In this document: positions 37,887-48,162 of the stretch, in pieces
How the letters are laid out: the number at the start of each line of letters is the position of its first letter
How positions within the stretch are numbered: position 1 is the first letter of the stretch
Source of the DNA: Aquarana catesbeiana
Taxonomy: Eukaryota; Chordata; Amphibia; Anura; Ranidae
Assembly: GCF_042186555.1 (NCBI RefSeq)
Contig: NC_133334.1
Span: 213,900,720 to 213,964,719, forward strand
Length of the DNA: 64,000 nucleotides
Reading direction: 5' to 3'
The notes under the pieces: model-generated
Told to the model about the DNA's origin: nothing
What the model saw: the letters and a program-made list of their open reading frames with translations, nothing else
The model's database searches: none
Translations under genes and position numbers: made by a program

Positions 37887-39732
37887 TACATACACTTTTA
37901 ATTTTAGCAAAGAACTGGCAATCTCGAAAAGGAAATGTGAATGTATTTTACTGCTGCCACCTTGTGGCTTTCTGCAGTATACACATACAGCAAGTTAATC
38001 GTAAACCCTTCCCTGCCAACCTTACAACTTGTGCTAACCCCTACCATATTAAATAGAACAGAATAACTCATTCAAGGCCAACATCAGTGTCAGATGCCAG
38101 AAACATACAGATTAAGATAGCCCGCTTTATTCACTAGAAAAATAATACCATAGAAAGCTGTTAAACACGTATATTGAGGACATGCATTATACGAAGAAAC
38201 ATGGGAAGAAACCGGTGCTTGTTTACTAGACCACATTTAACGTTACGCCTTAAAATTAAACCACACAAAAGAATTTGTACGTCACAATTTAAAGCCCTTG
38301 CCTTTAGGAAGCAAAACACATAATCAGGGCATGACACAGAAAGAACATCCCTCCCCCTCACTCCGTCAGCAGCCAATGAAAGGCAGCAACATATACATGA
38401 TTTAAATGTCCTGAAACCACACACCCAGATGTTCAGCCTTGCTCGATGTAGGAGTCAAAGAAAAAAAAAAAATAAAAAAAACAGTTCCTCATACCACCAA
38501 GTGATGACATTGTTGCTGGACTACAATGTAGATTTAGTTATGGGTTCAGAATATAAAATAAACCTTTTATAATATATAATATTTTGCTGTCAGTATCTGC
38601 CAACTATGAGCTGGAAGACAGAAACTCCCACAAAGCTCTTGTAGGACTGGTTTATAGGGAATGCTTTCATTAATAGAGTTAATGCAAGGCATGTTATTAT
38701 TATTACAGGGCTGGAATAATGAAGGCATTGTGTGAATTGTTCACACACGCCATTTTAGTGACTAGTCATTCCAAACTACACAGCATTGACTAAGTCAGAG
38801 TATAAATTACATCAACCAAAACGTAATGTCTGTGAAGAATCCATCTCGTTGGCCTGGATTGTTTGTGTAGTTGTAGTATGAGTGCTCAGAAAGGGTTAAT
38901 TGTGCCCAAAACCACCTCTTCCAAATACAGTTCACTTCAGTGTGAGCGCAAATCGTGCCAGAGCAAAGGACCCTCCATAGATCACTGTGGTCTGCTTAGC
39001 AGAGGTGATAGAGCAAGTGTGCCTGGGAATACACACCTATAGCCCAGTGTGAGTGCAGACTAGCTAGGGAGAGGGGACATTTAAACTCGGACACGGTTCA
39101 CTTTAACAATGCACAGTGTAAGTGAACCCTAAAGCTGGTCATGGCTTCTTTTTTTATGATCAGTCAGTGGGCTGAATGAGAAAAGATGAACAGATTCTCT
39201 TAGCCACACAAGCAAGACTGATAAAGGAATCCTCCCCACTGGGACATTGAATTCTGACAGCAGGACTCTCCATTATCAGAATACACTAATCAGCGGCTGA
39301 TCGAGAAAAAAAAAATTTCAACAAGCCCATTTAATACGTGCCGATCTAATAAGGAGCATCACAGGAGCAAGCGCTCTCCTAGTGCTCTCTCTCCCATCAG
39401 TGGCCGAGCTCAGGGACAGAGAGATTGCACTGCACATGTGCAGGAGTTCACAGGCTCCTGTGAAGGGGGGCACCCAATGGAAGCAAAAATTTGTAAAGTT
39501 GACAGTGAGTATACACCGTAGTATCAATTTTAATTGCTTTAGAAGTGTAACTAAACCCTTCTATCCTTTTTAGCCAAAGAAGCTGCCATCTGAGCTTCTA
39601 TGTGATCTGCAACTGCCATGGTGTTGCACATGAGATGGGTTATGACACCACCCATTTGATGGTTTGACAGTTTGGTCAATAGCACGAGCAAATGTAACAG
39701 TTTAGCAATCCCGGCACACCAGGAATTTAACG
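37189..39732. other. No gene recognised; AT-rich flank of KMT5B
   Basis: There is a poly(A) run at about 37,843-37,882 and short A-runs, and no open frame with a recognisable domain. It could be intron 1 or upstream intergenic DNA, depending on where the KMT5B first exon is. Confidence 0.35.
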
Positions 39733-39772
39733 TTTTTTGAAACCGCTAAATCGATGGCTTTAGTTTTGCTTT
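39733..39772. repeat. Short repeat end shared with 46,853-46,893
   Basis: GTTTTTTGAAACCGCTAAATCGATGGCTTTAGTTTTGCTTTAA here and GTTTTTTGAAACCATTAAATCAATGGGTTTAGTTCTGCTTTAA near 46,853 are near-identical. They mark one end of a dispersed repeat whose other end I could not define. Confidence 0.6.
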
Positions 39773-40110
39773 AAGGTGGCCATTGATGGATTGAAATTTG
39801 GCTGCTTCAGCATGGACCGGCTGAATTGCAATCCATGTGTGGGCACTGCAGTTGAACAAAAGTCAATCTATCGATCAACTTCTGTTCAATCGCCCTGTCG
39901 GATAAAAGCCACTCGATCAGTACCTACAGTGCTGATCTATGTATTTTGACAGTGGAGGAATTAGGAGTTTCACTTGTGGAGGGAAAACCCTGGACTCTGA
40001 TCCAGGATCAAATCCAGATGTCTCAAGCAATAAGTTAAGCCGGCCATACATGAATCGAAATTTGACCAGTTCAACAGGGACCGCCTGAATTTTGATCCAT
40101 GTATGGGCAG

Positions 40111-40318
40111 TAAGGATGAGCTCAGGCGTGTTCACAAACAGCACGAGCAGAGCCTGCCAGGAAGTCTGCACCGTGGAGCGCTAATCACAAGCAGTTGTCC
40201 CGATGCGCGGCTGTAGAGATCGGGAAACGTCTCACTGCTTGTGATTAGCGCTCCGCAGAGCCGACTTCCTGGCGGGCTCTGCAAGTGCTGTTTGTGAACA
40301 CGCCTGAACTCATCATTA
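40111..40318. mobile_element. Foldback element 1 (8-bp target duplication)
   Basis: The element is 208 bp, starting TAAGGATGAGCTCAGGCGTG and ending CACGCCTGAACTCATCATTA. The two halves are almost fully complementary, including GCTAATCACAAGCAG with TGCTTGTGATTAGC. ATGGGCAG flanks both sides (40,103-40,110 and 40,319-40,326). There is no coding; the 8-bp duplication suggests hAT mobilisation. Confidence 0.85.
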
Positions 40319-40401
40319 ATGGGCAGGCTGGTTATACAGAAATCAATCTACCAATCACCTTCTGCACAGCCTGTCTGCTGGAAGATTTCCGCATGGATCA
40401 T

Positions 40402-40588
40402 TAGAGATGGGCTCGGGCGTGTTCAGGATCCTAGCCCTAACCCACCTGACCGATCCCACAAGGAAGCAGACACTGCACACCGCTAATCACAGGCAATGAG
40501 ACATTTGCGGTGTGCAGTGTCGGCTTTCTGGCAGGATCGCCCAGGTGGGTTGGGACTAGAATCCTGAACACGCCCGAGCCCATCTCTA
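40402..40588. mobile_element. Foldback element 2
   Basis: The element is 187 bp, TAGAGATGGGCTCGGGCGTG to CACGCCCGAGCCCATCTCTA, again nearly a full palindrome (CACTGCACACCGC with GCGGTGTGCAGTG). Flanks TGGATCAT and ACGATCAG match at five of eight positions, a decayed duplication around GATCA. Confidence 0.78.
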
Positions 40589-40596
40589 ACGATCAG

Positions 40597-40811
40597 TAAG
40601 GATGGGCTCAGCCGTGTTCGCACAGCCCACGTGCAGAGCCCGCCAGGAAGTCGGCACGGTGCTGCGCTAATTACAGGCAGTGAGACATTGTCCTGATGTG
40701 TGGCTGCAGAGATCGGGAAATGTCTCACTGCCTGTGATTAGCGCAGCGCCATGCCGACTTCCTGGCGGGCTCTGCGCGTGGGCTGTGCGAACACGCCCGA
40801 GCCCATCCTTA
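40597..40811. mobile_element. Foldback element 3 (8-bp target duplication)
   Basis: The element is 215 bp, TAAGGATGGGCTCAGCCGTG to CACGCCCGAGCCCATCCTTA, with long paired arms. ACGATCAG flanks both sides (40,589-40,596 and 40,812-40,819). It inserted directly beside element 2, using that element's flank as its target. Confidence 0.87.
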
Positions 40812-41559
40812 ACGATCAGCGATGTCAGCACGCCATCAGTGCTGATCAGTGTATTCTGATGGCAGGGAAGTTCAGACAGAAAAAACAAAGCCATGTACAG
40901 CCAGCGTTACGCGAATCTGTCGCAAGTTGTGCTATTTGTTGCACGGACCAGAGACAGAGTATGGATTACAAAGCCTGGGTACAGATCTACATTTTCTGGG
41001 GACATCCTGCACATATAATGGCCGGGTTGGCCGGCAGGACCATGGGGCTACAATGAGAGTCCAGGAAGACAGGAAGTCAGGGGCATTTAAATGTTGGCTG
41101 GCCGTCTGTTTACAAACAGATCAGATAACATGGCTTCCTCACCTATGGCTGACTATCAGGCCTGACCCCACAGCACAGCCAATATGGCCTCTGGAGGGGG
41201 GATCAGAGGGAATACAAAAGGTGATCACACATACACACAGATATACATGGAGAGTAGAATGGAATCCTTGCCTTCCTGCCTCATACAAAACACTGAGAAG
41301 TCAATAAGAACACCAAATCATCATCATCACATTGTAAGAATAAAAAGAGTACCTGGGACTGAGCTGGTGTGACCGATCACCTCTCCCCTCACATGGATCC
41401 GGCGATCGGACGACAGCCCTAAATGGCACAAAACGGATTTCTAATGTAAATAGAAGTGTTGTCGATGTCGTTATGGAAACACGTGCAGGAGGGTGGTCCA
41501 GGCTGCCGAGACAAACTTCACTACACCGGCTGAGACACAAGGGGTTAAATGGCACCAGT

Positions 41560-41960
41560 GACGACTTGGGGGGGACGTGGGATATTTATATAAATATATA
41601 TCTTTGGAAGGAAACATTAACATTCAAGATGGCGGCGGGGGCCGAGGCCGCAGCACAGCTACCGTAACAAGTAGTCCCTGGCACTTGTGTCCTTCCGCCG
41701 CCCATTCTCTGCTTCGGAGGAAGAAGGGGGAAGCTACGGCGGGGAAACGGAAAGCGGCGTCGGAACGGCGCTTGGAAGCATTACCGTTGGCCAGTGCGTG
41801 TCCCCACGGTGTGTTTTCGTTGACAGGCGTTCGATGTTGGCTACTTCCGCCTGGCTTGGGAGTGCGGCTGATTCGCCGTGTCTGAGACGGAGAGCGCGGA
41901 GGGATATGTTACGTAGTACCGGCCGGGAGAACGCGAGAGGCTCCCACCCACAGTGATACA
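41560..41960. promoter_or_regulatory. CpG-rich block, candidate KMT5B promoter/first exon
   Basis: This block is dense in CpG, while the surroundings are AT-rich. It carries a YY1-type motif AAGATGGCGGC (41,626-41,636), common at TATA-less vertebrate starts. It lies about 9 kb upstream of the first KMT5B coding exon, and an upstream non-coding exon is required by the acceptor at 32,786. Other GC-rich MITE cores exist in the window, so this could be repeat-derived, although no repeat ends were seen. Strand of transcription is not proven. Confidence 0.5.
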
Positions 41961-42532
41961 CGGCAGTGATGAGCGCTATTCATCCACTAATCCACACAGC
42001 ACCGTGTACACGACTCACCTCACTGTATACACCGCTCACCTGTACACAGCACTGTGCTCAGGGGGGTCTGAATACTCAGAGCTCCTTCACTTTTCATGGT
42101 TTCCCCCCTCCAGCCTGGGTGTGGGATAAACAGCCATTGTCCATCACATGCCCCCCCCACCCAGAACTAAATAGTAAATGGAAACCAAATCGCTTAGGCC
42201 CCATTCACAACTTGCTAATTTGAAATCACCACAATTCTGCCAGTGATTCCAAATTGCGATAAAACACACATTTGGGTGCGGTTCATTCTTAACCACTTTG
42301 ATACAGGGCATTTTCACCCCCTTCCTGCCCAGGCCAATTTTCAGCTTTCAGTGCTCTTAACATTTTGAATATGAAATTTTTTATCATTTCCCCCCCACAA
42401 ATAGAGCTTTCTTTTGGTGGCATTTGATCACCTCTGCGGTTTTTATTTTTTGCGCTATAAACAAAAAAAAACGTAAATTTTGAAAAAAAAAATATATATC
42501 TTTTTACTTTTTGCTATAATAAATATCCCAAT

Positions 42533-42999
42533 ATAACCACTTAAAGACCAGGCCTCTTTTTGCTAGAAAATTACTTAGAACCCCCAAACATTATACTTTC
42601 GCCCTGCTATAGTATGGAGACGGGTGGGGGCCATCTTCCCCTCTTTCGTCTCCATACCCGGCTATGGACAGGTCCCGATCGCCGCTGCCGGTAAGCGGTG
42701 GAGGGTGCGGGAGGGGGTGGCACCTCTCCCGCCACCGATAACGGGGATCTCATGGCGAATCCGCTGCAGAGACCACCATTATCATAAACAGAACCGCCTG
42801 CTCTAAAGATGGATACCTCGGTTGTGGCAGCAGCTGCTGCCGTTACAGAGATATCCATCTTCAAACTGCCGACGTATATGTACAGGAGCCGGTCGGCAAG
42901 TGGAAAAAACAAAAAAAAACAAAACAAATTTCTTCCTCAGTTTAGGCCGATATGTATTCTTCTACGAATGTTTGGTAAAAAAATTGCAATAAGCATATG
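42533..42999. mobile_element. Nested smaller element with the AACCACTT / AAGTGG ends
   Basis: It runs from AACCACTTAAAGACCAGGCC to GTCGGCAAGTGG and an A-rich tail at about 42,905-42,930. A near-palindrome (CAGCAGCTGCTGCCG, GATATCCATCTT with AAGATGGATACC) lies within. No coding. Confidence 0.45.
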
Positions 43000-44290
43000 T
43001 AGCACCCTCTACCAATAGGTAGGTGCTCGTAAGGTTTATTTTTACTAGGTTATCCAGCACAGGCAAATTTAGGCAGGCCTATGCTGCATGCTAGGCCTGT
43101 CTGTTTTGATCTGGGGGCGTTACCACCTGCACTTCAGTTCTGAGGCGCCTCCCCTGTTTCTGAGGAGAATGTTCTAGAAAAGGGTCTGGGCCTGGAACTG
43201 GAGTGGCAGGCAGCTTGTGTGTGAGCCCTGACCAATCCCCAATTGAGATTGGCAGGGGGCGGACCTCATATATAAGCTGAGGTGATTCTCCACAGGGGTC
43301 AGAGTAGGCTGCGTGAAGTCAGGAATGGCATTTTAGTCAGTCGTAGGAGGCCATCCCCATCTGGGGGGGTGTGCGCCAATCGCAGGAGAGGCCCGGGGAG
43401 AGCTGTGAGGGAACATTGCCTCTACACAGTCATTGGCAATGCCTCTGCCACCACACGGTCGGATGGCAGGGAACTCCTGGAGCAGAGGGACAGGTGAAAC
43501 TGGCGGTACGCCAGTCAAAGTTCCTCATCGAGGACTCAGAGTTGTTGGAAGGTCGGTGAGTGTTACCACAGTGGGGCTGGAAGTGCCAAGGAGTCTGTGA
43601 AGGGAACTCTGCTAGTACACGGTCACTAGTGGAGTCTTCATCAATACACACAGTGGATGATGGGGAGTCCTGGATCAGAAAAGATACTGTGGGGATCTGT
43701 GTCAAGTCGATGCTGCCCGCGGGCACATGATTCGCAAGTTGGGCTGGCTGGGAACAGAAGTCCATATTTCCTAGAAGATATGCTTTTAACCCACTGGGCC
43801 TCTGGGGAGAGGTTCTGCAGGCCTCAGGCCTAGTGGCAGTGAGCAACCAGCGCTTCAGTAGGGAGGCTTATCCAGAGTGGGCCCCTACTATTCAATAGAA
43901 GAGGATGTGTCATATTTCAATACAGTAATTAAGTTTGTGCAGGAGGAAACAAGTGTATGGGCAGGAGGTGAAAGATCTAAGAACATTGCTTTTACACGGT
44001 CATTAGTGATGTCTCTGCCACCACACGGTCGGATGGTAAGGGAACTCTTAGATGGAATAGTCTGCGGAGGTTGAGCCGCAGGAGGAGAAACAGTCTGTAT
44101 GGAGATGCAGGAGGAGATTCCTTTCTAACTCAATTTGCATATTCAATCTTCTGGCTCTAATTTTATTCAGAATGTACTAAATCCTTAAATATGATGGCAA
44201 TAACTTGTTCTATGGGCATCCCATATTCCTAATCCCTATCCAAGTTGTACCCCCAATAAAAACAAAGCTCGCAAAAGACTGTTCATTGTC
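43000..44290 (+). mobile_element. LTR-like block, possibly a solo LTR
   Basis: It starts TGTAGCACCCTCTACC, carries a TATA-like CATATATAAGC at about 43,267-43,277, and has an AATAAA near 44,257 just before the large repeat resumes. Imperfect direct repeats occur inside. GCCTCTGCCACCACACGGTCGGATGG at about 43,440 recurs as GTCTCTGCCACCACACGGTCGGATGG at about 44,010, with a further ACACGGTCACTAGTG in between. No coding for gag or pol is present. The termini and target duplication are not resolved. Confidence 0.4.
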
Positions 44291-44423
44291 TCTGGAAGTG
44301 ATGTAGGAAGTCTGGCAGTGGGGTGATTTGGCGGATTGTTTGTCATTAGCACTGATTACTGTATAAATGTCACTGGCAGGGAAGGGGTTAACACTAGGGG
44401 GCGATCAAGGGGTTAAATGTGTT

Positions 44424-44650
44424 CCTTAGGGAGCGCGGATGAGATGGCACTGATATGCAATACTGATGGGCACTGATAGGTGGCACTGATATGCAGCACA
44501 GATGGGCACTCATAGGTGGCACAGATGGGCACTGAAAGTCTGCACTGATGGGTACTTATGGGTGGCACTGATAGGCGGCACTGATGGATGGACACTGATG
44601 CGTGGCACTGATTGACATCACTGATTAGGAGGCACTAGCAGGTATTGCTG
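44424..44650. repeat. GGCACTGAT-type minisatellite
   Basis: Units of the type GGCACTGATAGGTGGCACTGATGG repeat imperfectly about ten times. It is part of the large frog repeat. Confidence 0.8.
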
Positions 44651-45394
44651 GTGGGCACTGATTGGCATCATGTGTGGGCACACATTGCCACTCATGGCCA
44701 CCAGGGATCCTATCCCTGGTGGTCATCAGTGGTGGCCATCCCTTGTGGTCCTGGGTGGGCATCTGAGGGGAGGGGAGCTGCGCCGATAAACAATCAACAC
44801 AAACCCCCCCCTGTCAGCAGAGCAGCCAATCGCCTCTCCTCCACTTGCGTCTGTCAGACGCGAGTGAGGAAAAGCCGAAAAATGGCTCCTCCTGTTTACA
44901 TCGTGACCAGCCATGATTGGACACGGCTGATCACGTGGTAAAGAGTCTCCTTCAGAGACTCTTTACCTAGATTGGAGTTGCGGTGTGTCAGACTGACACG
45001 CTGCAACAGCGATCGCCGTGATGCACGCCCCCGTGGGCGTGCACAGCGGCTTGTTATCCTGACCACGTCATATGACGTCCGGTCAGGATATTGCAACCAC
45101 TTTGCCAACGTCATGGTGCTATATGGCGGGCGGCAAGTGGTTAATGGCACCCTAAACAAGGAGTGATTATGCTGCAATTGTCACACAACAGAATTGCGGC
45201 AAACCGCACCTTTAAAAATCATGCAAAGCTTGTCGCCCTAAAACAAGCAGGAGCTTCTTTTGGGTGACAGACACACATTGAGCGACCCACTGAAGGGCTG
45301 CCCTACGCGCGACATGCAGAATTTTGGGTAAATTACGCTTAAAACATTACTAGGGAGGATGCAAGCAATGGAAGACCTAAACGGGGCCTAAAAT

Positions 45395-46600
45395 CGCATA
45401 GAACGGATCTACAAATTTTCTAAACAAAGGACCAGTTTACCGTCCATTTACAGTAGAAATTGTTTTGGCATCATTAGAGTAAACAATGTATCATTAGTAT
45501 TAGGGAGAGGAATAGTGCCCCATCATTGGTGTTTGTGGGAGGAATAATGCCCCATCATTGGTGTCAATGGGAGGAATAATGCCCCATCATTGGTGTCAGT
45601 GGGAGGAATAGTGCCCCATCCTTGGTGTCCGTGGAATAGTGCCCCATCATTGGTTTCAGTGGGAGGAATAGTGCCCCATCATTGGTGTCAGTGGGAGGAA
45701 TAATTCCCCATCCTTGGTGTCCGTGAAAGGAATAATATAGTAGATATTCGCCAGCACACCAAGGATCATCAATTTCTTCCAAACGGTTTTTATTCAAGAA
45801 AGATCATGTCACAAAATGGTGTAGTGCAACTTTTCGGAGCCACACAGGACCCCTTCATCAGGCATGTGATGACGTGATCTTTCTTGAATAAAAACCATTT
45901 GGACAAAATTGATGATACTTGTTGTGCTGCCGAATATCTACTTATTGTACAGGTTCCAGTATCCAGCTGGCGGTCGCTACAGCACCCAGTACCTAAAGAG
46001 CTCATTCCAGGTACGTGTGCGATGGAAATATGGGAAGTGAAAAAGGAATAGTGCCCCATCATTGGTGTCAGTGGGAGGAATAGTGTCCCATCATTGGTGT
46101 CAATGGGAGGAATCGTGCCCCATTATTGGTGTCAGTGGGAGGAATAGTCTCCCATACTTAGTGTCGGTGTAAGGTAAAGCAGACCATCCTTGGTGTCAGT
46201 GGGAGGAATAGTTCCCCATGCTCAGTGTCTGTGGAAGGAAGAGCACCCCATCCTTGGTGTCATTGAGTGGAATAGCGACTCATCACTGGTGTCAGTGGAA
46301 GGAAAAGCAACCCATCCTTGATGTCAGCGGGAGGTATAGTGCCCCATCACCGGTGTCAATGGAAAAAATAGTGCCCCATCGGTGTCAGTGAGAGGAATAG
46401 TACCCCATCACTGATATCAGTGGGGGGTATAGTGCCGCATCATTGGTGTCAATCGGAAAAAGAGTGCCCAATTGTTGATGTTGGATATCAGGAATTATGC
46501 CCCGTTGGTGTCAGTGTGGGGAATCATGTCTTGTATCAGTGGGAGGAAAAGTGCCCCAAGGGCAGTATAAAGGGCCACATCACAGCAAAGGGCCACATCC
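45395..46600. mobile_element. Frog repeat carrying a 32-bp minisatellite
   Basis: It begins with TTTTCTAAACAAAGGACCAGTTTAC and ends with GGGCCACATCACAGCAAAGGGCCACATCCAG. Between them, units of GGGAGGAATAGTGCCCCATCATTGGTGTCAGT (about 32 bp) repeat many times with substitutions. A Penelope-type fragment (about 45,735-46,050) interrupts the array. A second copy of the same repeat is at 47,871-48,145. The framing ends are hAT-like in style, but this is inference. Confidence 0.6.
45735..46050 (-). mobile_element. Penelope-type terminal fragment with a degenerate hammerhead motif
   Basis: On the minus strand the order is TGC (stem I), CTGATGA (45,861-45,855), a GGGG...CTCC stem II, then GAAA (45,835-45,832) and GTT followed by GCA (45,827-45,825). 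This is the hammerhead layout with a broken stem III. The flanks are inverted repeats of each other. CATCAATTTCTTCCAAACGG...CAAGAAAGATCATGTC on one side pairs with GACGTGATCTTTCTTG...CCATTTGGACAAAATTGATG on the other. The AATAAA in each arm fits a retroelement 3' end. Confidence 0.5.
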
Positions 46601-46894
46601 AGTACCCAGGTCAGTCTGGAGACCACTATCATATAAGCTTTGCCATAATAAAGTCACTCTGTTGCTACCAAAAATATATTTTCAAAATTTTCCTGCAAAA
46701 GAGGAAGCTCAATATTTGTGTTGAATCTGAACTTTGTTCTCTGCAAGAGCAATGGCCACCAAAGAATCTTCAATATCCAACTCACTTCCGGGTGTGTGCG
46801 AGATCTGGTCACCTGCTGTGCTCTGTGGTTTTATCTGCAAGGAATGTAACTGTTTTTTGAAACCATTAAATCAATGGGTTTAGTTCTGCTTTAA

Positions 46895-47870
46895 TGATGG
46901 GACACCCTCAGTTCTTCAAGCGAGGGGACGTCTGTCAGCTTTCTTGGAAGCCTGGATTCAAGGCATTCTGAATCTTTGGGCCAGAGATTTCATCTCCAGG
47001 GGGTACAGGCTGGAGTTTTACTCTCCTTACGTGTCCCCGCCTTAGATTCATGCCTTCAAATCCACCTTCTTCTCCGCAGAGGCTTGGAGGATCTGCAAGT
47101 CTTTTTTACAGCAATTGCTCACCTTGCAAGTATTTGTTCCTGTACCTGCAGAGGAGAGATTTCAGGGTTTTTACTCCAATCTGTTCATGGTCGAGCAGCC
47201 AAAAATTAGGTGGAAGAGATTCTGACCTGGGCAGAGTGTCATGTTCCAGCCCTGACCGTAGTACACATTCCTGGTGTAGCAAATTGTCAAGCCGAATTCC
47301 TCAGCTGTCAGTGTCTGGATAAGAGGAAAATGGTCCCTTCACCCAGAGATTTTCATTTCCTTTGTCACAGGTGAGAGTCGCCGGATGTGGACCTGTTAGC
47401 CTCCCGTTTCAACAACAAACTGAACAGGTTCATCGCCAGGGCCAGAGATCCTGGAACTTTTGCAGTAGACGCCCTGGTGACTGCATTGGATTGGTTTTGC
47501 CTGATCTATGCTTTTATTTCACTGCTCTCCTTCCATGGCTGCCATGAAGGATCAAGTCAGAGGGCTTTCCAGTGATTCTTGTGGAACCAAACTGGCCCAG
47601 GAGGGTTTGGTACTTGTACATACTCTGGCTTCTGGCAGACTTCCATCGGCCTCTCCCGGATCGCATAGACCTTCTGTTTTGTGTCCTGATATGCCATCCT
47701 GCTTCTCAGTTACTGGCTTTGTTAACCTGGCTGTTGAAACCCAGGTCTTGAGTGGCAGAGGCTTATAGGATTTGGGTATCTTGACACTTCTCAAGGGTAG
47801 GTAGTTGACTTCTAGCAAAATATACCATCGCAACTGAAAGGCTTACTTTCCAAGCAGAGAAGGTTTCATC
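46895..47870 (+). mobile_element. DIRS-like fragment
   Basis: Plus-strand frames include SLGQRFHLQGVQAGVLLSL-like RT N-terminal sequence and then PDVDLLASRFNNKLNRFIAR, DALVTALDWFCLIYAF. The latter match VPDVNLFASRFNNKIDNFVS and DALVFPRDQFSLIYAF of the 16-20-kb DIRS copy (end of the RNase H region). Stops and frameshifts are frequent, and RT palm and recombinase are missing. Confidence 0.75.
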
Positions 47871-48145
47871 CTAGACCAGGGGTCTCCAAACATTTCAAAC
47901 CAAGAAACAGTGCATCAGTGCAGTACATCAGTGAAAATAAACATGGCCTCAGCCTTGGTGATCAGTAGGAGGAGCAGTGCCCTATCATTGGTATTAGTGG
48001 GAGGAATAATACCCATCCTTGGTATCAGAGGAGAAAGCAATGCCTCATTGTTTATGTCAGTGGGAGGAATAGTGCCCCATCATTAATATTAGTGGGAAGA
48101 ATAGTGCCCCATCGGTGTCTGGAGGAATAGTGCAATAGCAGCCCA
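47871..48145. repeat. Second copy of the 32-bp minisatellite repeat
   Basis: It opens GACCAGGGGTCTCCAAACATTTCAAACC and has about five GGGAGGAATAGTGCCCCATC-type units. It is related to 45,395-46,600 and shows that the array and its framing sequence move together. Confidence 0.75.
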
Positions 48146-48162
48146 TCTGGGCTACATATATA

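Larger units (their letters stand above)
39773..40880. repeat. Duplicated frog repeat hosting three foldback insertions
   Basis: Two diverged copies of one unit are present. The first is about 39,775-39,960 (GGCCATTGATGGATTGAAATTTGG, ATCCATGTGTGGGCA). The second is about 40,036-40,880 (GGCCATACATGAATCGAAATTTGA, ATCCATGTATGGGCA), expanded by three palindromic elements. Removing those restores collinearity, ending with GCTGATCTATGTATTTTGACAG / GCTGATCAGTGTATTCTGATGG. Confidence 0.65.
42289..45144. mobile_element. Large frog non-autonomous repeat with nested insertions
   Basis: It begins TTAACCACTT (42,289-42,298) and ends AAGTGGTTAA (45,135-45,144), an inverted terminal pair. The left body has TTTTGGTGGCATTTGATCACC. 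The right body has GGGGTTAACACTAGGGGGCGATCAAGGGGTTAAATGTG, a tandem GGCACTGAT array and CGTCATATGACG-type GC-rich sequence. A second smaller copy and an LTR-like block are inserted in the middle. Confidence 0.6.

Noticed and set aside
41630..41667. Short plus-strand peptide MAAGAEAAAQLP starting at the YY1-type ATG
   Set aside because: Twelve codons with no continuation or donor site that I can support.
42809..43018. Small plus-strand frame VAAAAAVTEISIF
   Set aside because: It is part of an imperfect palindrome in a non-autonomous repeat and has no homology that I recognise.
45478..46560. Regular 32-bp units looked like a CRISPR array
   Set aside because: There are no unique spacers between the repeats. 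It is a continuous minisatellite in a eukaryotic genome.
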